Shown here one piece after another: positions 61,641 to 64,000 of a stretch of 64,000 nucleotides of DNA. The position numbers and the translations under genes are program-made. Location: contig JAJDUH010000019.1 of assembly GCA_022826805.1 (NCBI GenBank), positions 1-64,000 of the forward strand. Direction: 5' to 3'. The notes under the pieces were generated by a model. That model was not told where the DNA came from and searched no databases. It was given only the letters and a program-made list of their open reading frames with translations. This DNA is from Candidatus Poribacteria bacterium. Lineage in GTDB: Bacteria; Poribacteria; WGA-4E; WGA-3G. Each line of letters opens with the position of its first letter. Position 1 is the first letter of the stretch.

Positions 61641-62809
61641 TTACACTGTCTCCACAACGGGATCGCAAGCAGCCCATAAGATGTTGATAGCAGCGTTTAT
61701 GTCTCGGTCGTGGTGTGAACCACATTTACGACATGTCCACTGCCTATCTGAAAGTGAAAGATTTTCGTTGGGATGTCCACAATCGGAACACAGCTTTGTG
61801 GTCGGCGTCCACTGCCCGACTTGACGGAACTCACGATTATGTTTCAAACTCTTGAACTTCAGAATCTCAACAAACTGGTAAAAGGCGAGGTCAGACACTT
61901 TTCTACCCCACAAGCGTTTCATGCCTTTAAGGTTCAGCGTCTCGGTAGCGATAAGGTCAAACCTTCGGCAAAGGTCGGTCGCCAGTTTGAAATGCCAATC
62001 GCGTCGTTGGTTAGCAACTTTGCGGTAAAGCCGTGCGAGTTCACGGACGGCACGCCAGTAGTTGCCAGACCCTTTGACTTTTCGGCTGATGGCTTTGTTG
62101 AGAGAGCGGAGTTGGTTCAAGGAAAGTTTAAAGAATTGTGGCGATTGTATTTTCTCACCGGTGTTGAGCGTGAGAAAAGCGTCTTTCATACCGGATTTGG
62201 TCTGGGAATAGACCAAATCCATTCCTTGTATTACATTGTCTGCCCCGACACTTTCACCCGTAGCAGGCAGGACTTCTTTACTGGCATCATCGGTTACGAC
62301 ATACAACCAATACCAACCAACACCATCGCGAAGGATTTGGAGATAGCGGACGTTTCCTTTCCAAGTGCGGTGCTGGTGAAAGGAAACCAACGCTTACTGA
62401 ATTTGAGACGGGACAGCGGTTCATTCCATTGTTTGAAGGAGAGACGCAGACGTCCATCGTCAAGTTTGTAGCCCGATTGAAACTTCGCAGAGCGGTAGCG
62501 TCCTTTGCGTTTGAACTTCGGCTTGCCTGTGCCTTTTATCTTCAAAAAGCGTTGCCAAGCGATGTGCAAGCGGATAATGACAGCGTCAAGTGTGTCGCGA
62601 GGGATCCATGCCCAGTGTTTCTTGGTCCGCTTCAGCAACTTCGTCAAGTGCGGTTGCAAGCGAAAACGTCCAGCATATTTACCATAAATGCGGTAATAGC
62701 GATTTTCCAACTTTAGAAAGTGGTTGTGGACATCGCAAAGGTCATCAAGCATATTGCCCAAGCGTTTGTTCTTGGAATGTTCGCGTATCTGATATGTGTA
62801 CGTTCGCAA
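61641..62809 (-). pseudogene. tnpB: tnpB of an IS200/IS605 element, broken by a frameshift and an insertion
   Basis: Residues from two frames make one TnpB. The N-terminal part (62294-62809) runs through FLKIKGTGKPKFKRKGRYRS to LKFSKRW; the frame then changes near 62370-62390 and continues as SFHQHRTWKGNVRYLQI. The C-terminal part has RuvC-II (TETLNLKGMKRLWGRK), a four-Cys zinc finger (CSDCG, CRKCG) and RuvC-III (HHDRDINAAINIL). In the RuvC-I motif GAD-F-GMKDA, fifteen codons (62193-62237) are inserted directly after the catalytic Asp. Both changes should abolish nuclease activity. The start is a TTG at 62809. Confidence 0.8.
62193..62220. repeat. Hairpin insertion inside tnpB RuvC-I
   Basis: GGATTTGGTCT-GGGAAT-AGACCAAATCC is a perfect 11-bp stem. 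It lies within the 45-base stretch absent from the other tnpB at the same position. Confidence 0.6.
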
Positions 62810-62814
62810 AGGTT

Positions 62815-62962
62815 TTACCAGTTACCAGTCTTTATCCCCTGTCAAGTAGGAAGGCAGACACGTTGCCTTGCGACAACGCTTGACATGTCTGCCAACTGGT
62901 AAGAATCGTATAACATTTTTGACGTTTTGTGTCAAGCGTTTTTTTCAAAGAAACGCCTTGGA
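62815..62962 (-). mobile_element. Probable left end of the second TnpB element
   Basis: Upstream of the tnpB start are two hairpin regions. One is GGCAGACA (62853-62860) / TGTCTGCC (62886-62893), extended by ACCAGTT / AACTGGT. The other is CAAGCGTTT / AAACGCCTTG (62933-62960), a nine-pair stem with one bulge. Subterminal hairpins of this kind are recognised by TnpA in IS200/IS605 elements; no tnpA is present here. The exact end is not resolved. Confidence 0.4.
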
Positions 62963-62996
62963 CTAACACACGAGGGCGGATTTTCCTCCCCAACCT

Positions 62997-63140
62997 CGGG
63001 GAATGCCATACGGGGAAGCCCATACGGGCTTCATACCCGGTGAAGTCCATACGGACTTCATACCCGGTGAAGCCTTTATAGGCTTCATACCGTTGATTTG
63101 ATTCTGATTCGCATTCATACCGTTGATTCAGGATGGGGTT
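62997..63140. repeat. Tandem array of GGTATGAAG hairpins (REP-like)
   Basis: Three hairpins follow each other with 4-base loops: GAAGCCC-ATAC-GGGCTTC, GAAGTCC-ATAC-GGACTTC and GAAGCCT-TTAT-AGGCTTC. Each is followed by ATACCCGGT or ATACCGTTGAT. The stem bases change in pairs between units, which keeps the pairing. The array begins with CGGGGAATGCCATAC and ends with degenerate ATACCGTTGATT copies. The solo module at 14330-14413 has the same boundaries. Confidence 0.65.
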
Positions 63141-63160
63141 TCCAATCCGTATTTTTTGAT

Positions 63161-64000
63161 GACGCTTATGTTTGATACACTTATATTTCAATATCTCAAC
63201 AAATTGGTAAAATGCAAGATCCGAGGCTTTTCTACCCCATAGGCGTTTCATCCCGTCAAGGTTCAAAGTTTCAATCGCAACAGTATCAAACCGATCGCAC
63301 AAGTCAGTCGCCAATTTCCAATGAAAGTTTTTACGCTGATCGGCAATTCTTCTGTAGAGTCGCGCAAGGCGTCTAACAGCACGCCACCAACCACCCGAAC
63401 CTTTTTGTTTACGGCTGAGTGCCTTGTTGAGAGTGCGAAGTTTATTCAAGGATTGCTTCAAAGGTTGCGGGTGTTGTATCTTCTCACCCGTGCTCAAAGT
63501 CAAGTAAGCGTCTTTCATACCGAAGTCTGCCCCAACGCTCTCACCTGTTGTCGGCAAAGGGTCGGTATCCGTGAAACTCGTCGTCATACAAAGCCAATAA
63601 TCACCGCAATTATCTCGCTTGATTGTAATGCGTCTTATATCGCCTTCCCACTCACGGTGTTTGAAAAAGGTATAAGCGACGCGATCCAGTTTCCATTTAC
63701 CACTCTCATATTTGCGAAAGGTGATAGAAATACGATCGTCTTTTATCTGCCAACCCGATTCTCCGGGATAGGTGATAGACCGAAACTTATGCGGACGTTT
63801 GATATGTGGTCTGTCACCTATCTTGTTGAAAAAAACGCTGATATGCTGCGTCAATGCGTTTCAATTCTTCTTGGATCGCTTGACTTGGCAACGCCTTCCA
63901 ATGGGGATGCGTAGTTTGCTTGAGTTCCGTCAAGTGTGCAGCCATAGCGTTATAGTTCGCATAGGGCAAGCCGTCTTTATAGCGTTGCCTTTGCCACTTA
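63161..64000 (-). pseudogene. tnpB: Second tnpB copy, 3' end lost and frameshifted, cut by the window edge
   Basis: From the right edge the minus strand reads KWQRQRYKDGLPYANYNAM to RIDAAYQRFF, the usual TnpB N-terminal helices. A run of seven A (63829-63835) then shifts the frame, and FNKIGDRPHIKRPHKFRS continues in another. RuvC-I is intact (SVGADFGMKDAYLTLS) and RuvC-II is present (AIETLNLDGMKRLWGRK). Homology to the other tnpB stops after YKCIKHKR at about 63162. The zinc finger and RuvC-III are gone, and the frame runs instead through the hairpin array. The product should be inactive. Confidence 0.8.

Noticed and set aside
61773-62471. Plus-strand open frame of 232 codons
   Set aside because: It is antisense to tnpB and has no domain; the TnpB zinc finger and RuvC motifs are on the minus strand.
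62997-63140. Repeats that could look like a CRISPR array
   Set aside because: Units are palindromes with conserved linkers, not constant repeats with unique spacers of equal length, and no cas gene is present.
63825-63840. Programmed -1 frameshift at the T7 run in tnpB
   Set aside because: Restoring the frame needs a +1 shift or loss of one base, so the classical -1 slippery heptamer does not apply. Transcriptional slippage remains possible but is unproven.
1-64000. tRNA and rRNA genes
   Set aside because: I looked for T-loop (GTTCGAATC-like) sequences and conserved rRNA stretches on both strands and found none I could support.

Overview
The window is 64 kb of chromosome from a Gram-negative bacterium. 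It carries a type II secretion operon with a secretin, a TonB-dependent receptor, a phosphoheptose isomerase and many signal peptides. No rRNA or tRNA gene was found, so taxonomy rests on gene content alone. The mix of ASPIC/UnbV, formylglycine-enzyme-like, beta-propeller and TPR proteins, TnpB elements and palindromic intergenic repeats resembles uncultured sponge or marine lineages such as Candidatus Poribacteria. That assignment is inference.

Layout. 1-676: right end of an IS200/IS605-type TnpB element fused to an N-terminally truncated SGNH hydrolase. 732-5440 (minus): a six-gene run of ECF sigma factor, FHA protein, TPR-metallopeptidase, CvpA-like protein and two paralogous TPR membrane proteins. 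5716-9709: truD, then a ferredoxin-membrane-Hsp20-like fusion upstream of bioA. 9775-14016 (minus): a secreted beta-propeller protein and an S55/SpoIVB-type peptidase. 14787-19463: glpK with a histidine kinase and a sigma-54 response regulator in one operon. 19600-22151 (minus): rhodanese and TonB-dependent receptor. 22411-26489: an internally deleted type ISP restriction-modification protein, then a squalene-hopene-cyclase-like gene with a family 2 glycosyltransferase. 26524-30652 (minus): four secreted proteins that end in the same C-terminal motif (VE-x-KL-TTWG-x-x-K). 30821-35495: formylglycine-generating-enzyme-like, ASPIC/UnbV and TPR proteins. 35653-49315 (minus): a type II secretion operon in the order gspE-F-G-H-I-J-K-L-M-D, with an enlarged secretin and a GspK carrying extra helix-hairpin-helix repeats. 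49505-57160 (minus): HEAT-repeat protein, DUF3352-like protein, sodium/solute symporter pair, gmhA and a fused iron-type ABC permease. Its ATPase is divergent at 57425-58555. 59055-60686: a thiamine-diphosphate enzyme. 60703-64000 (minus): an N-terminally truncated D12 DNA adenine methylase abutting a decayed tnpB, then a second broken tnpB and a tandem hairpin array.

How it fits together. The secretion operon could export the numerous signal-peptide proteins. The four neighbours with a shared C-terminal tail are the best candidates for a lineage-specific sorting or processing class. The accessory edges show TnpB elements whose right ends lie directly against truncated host genes, with the element end supplying an in-frame GTG in both cases. 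Intergenic spaces hold several families of short palindromes and MITE-like repeats.
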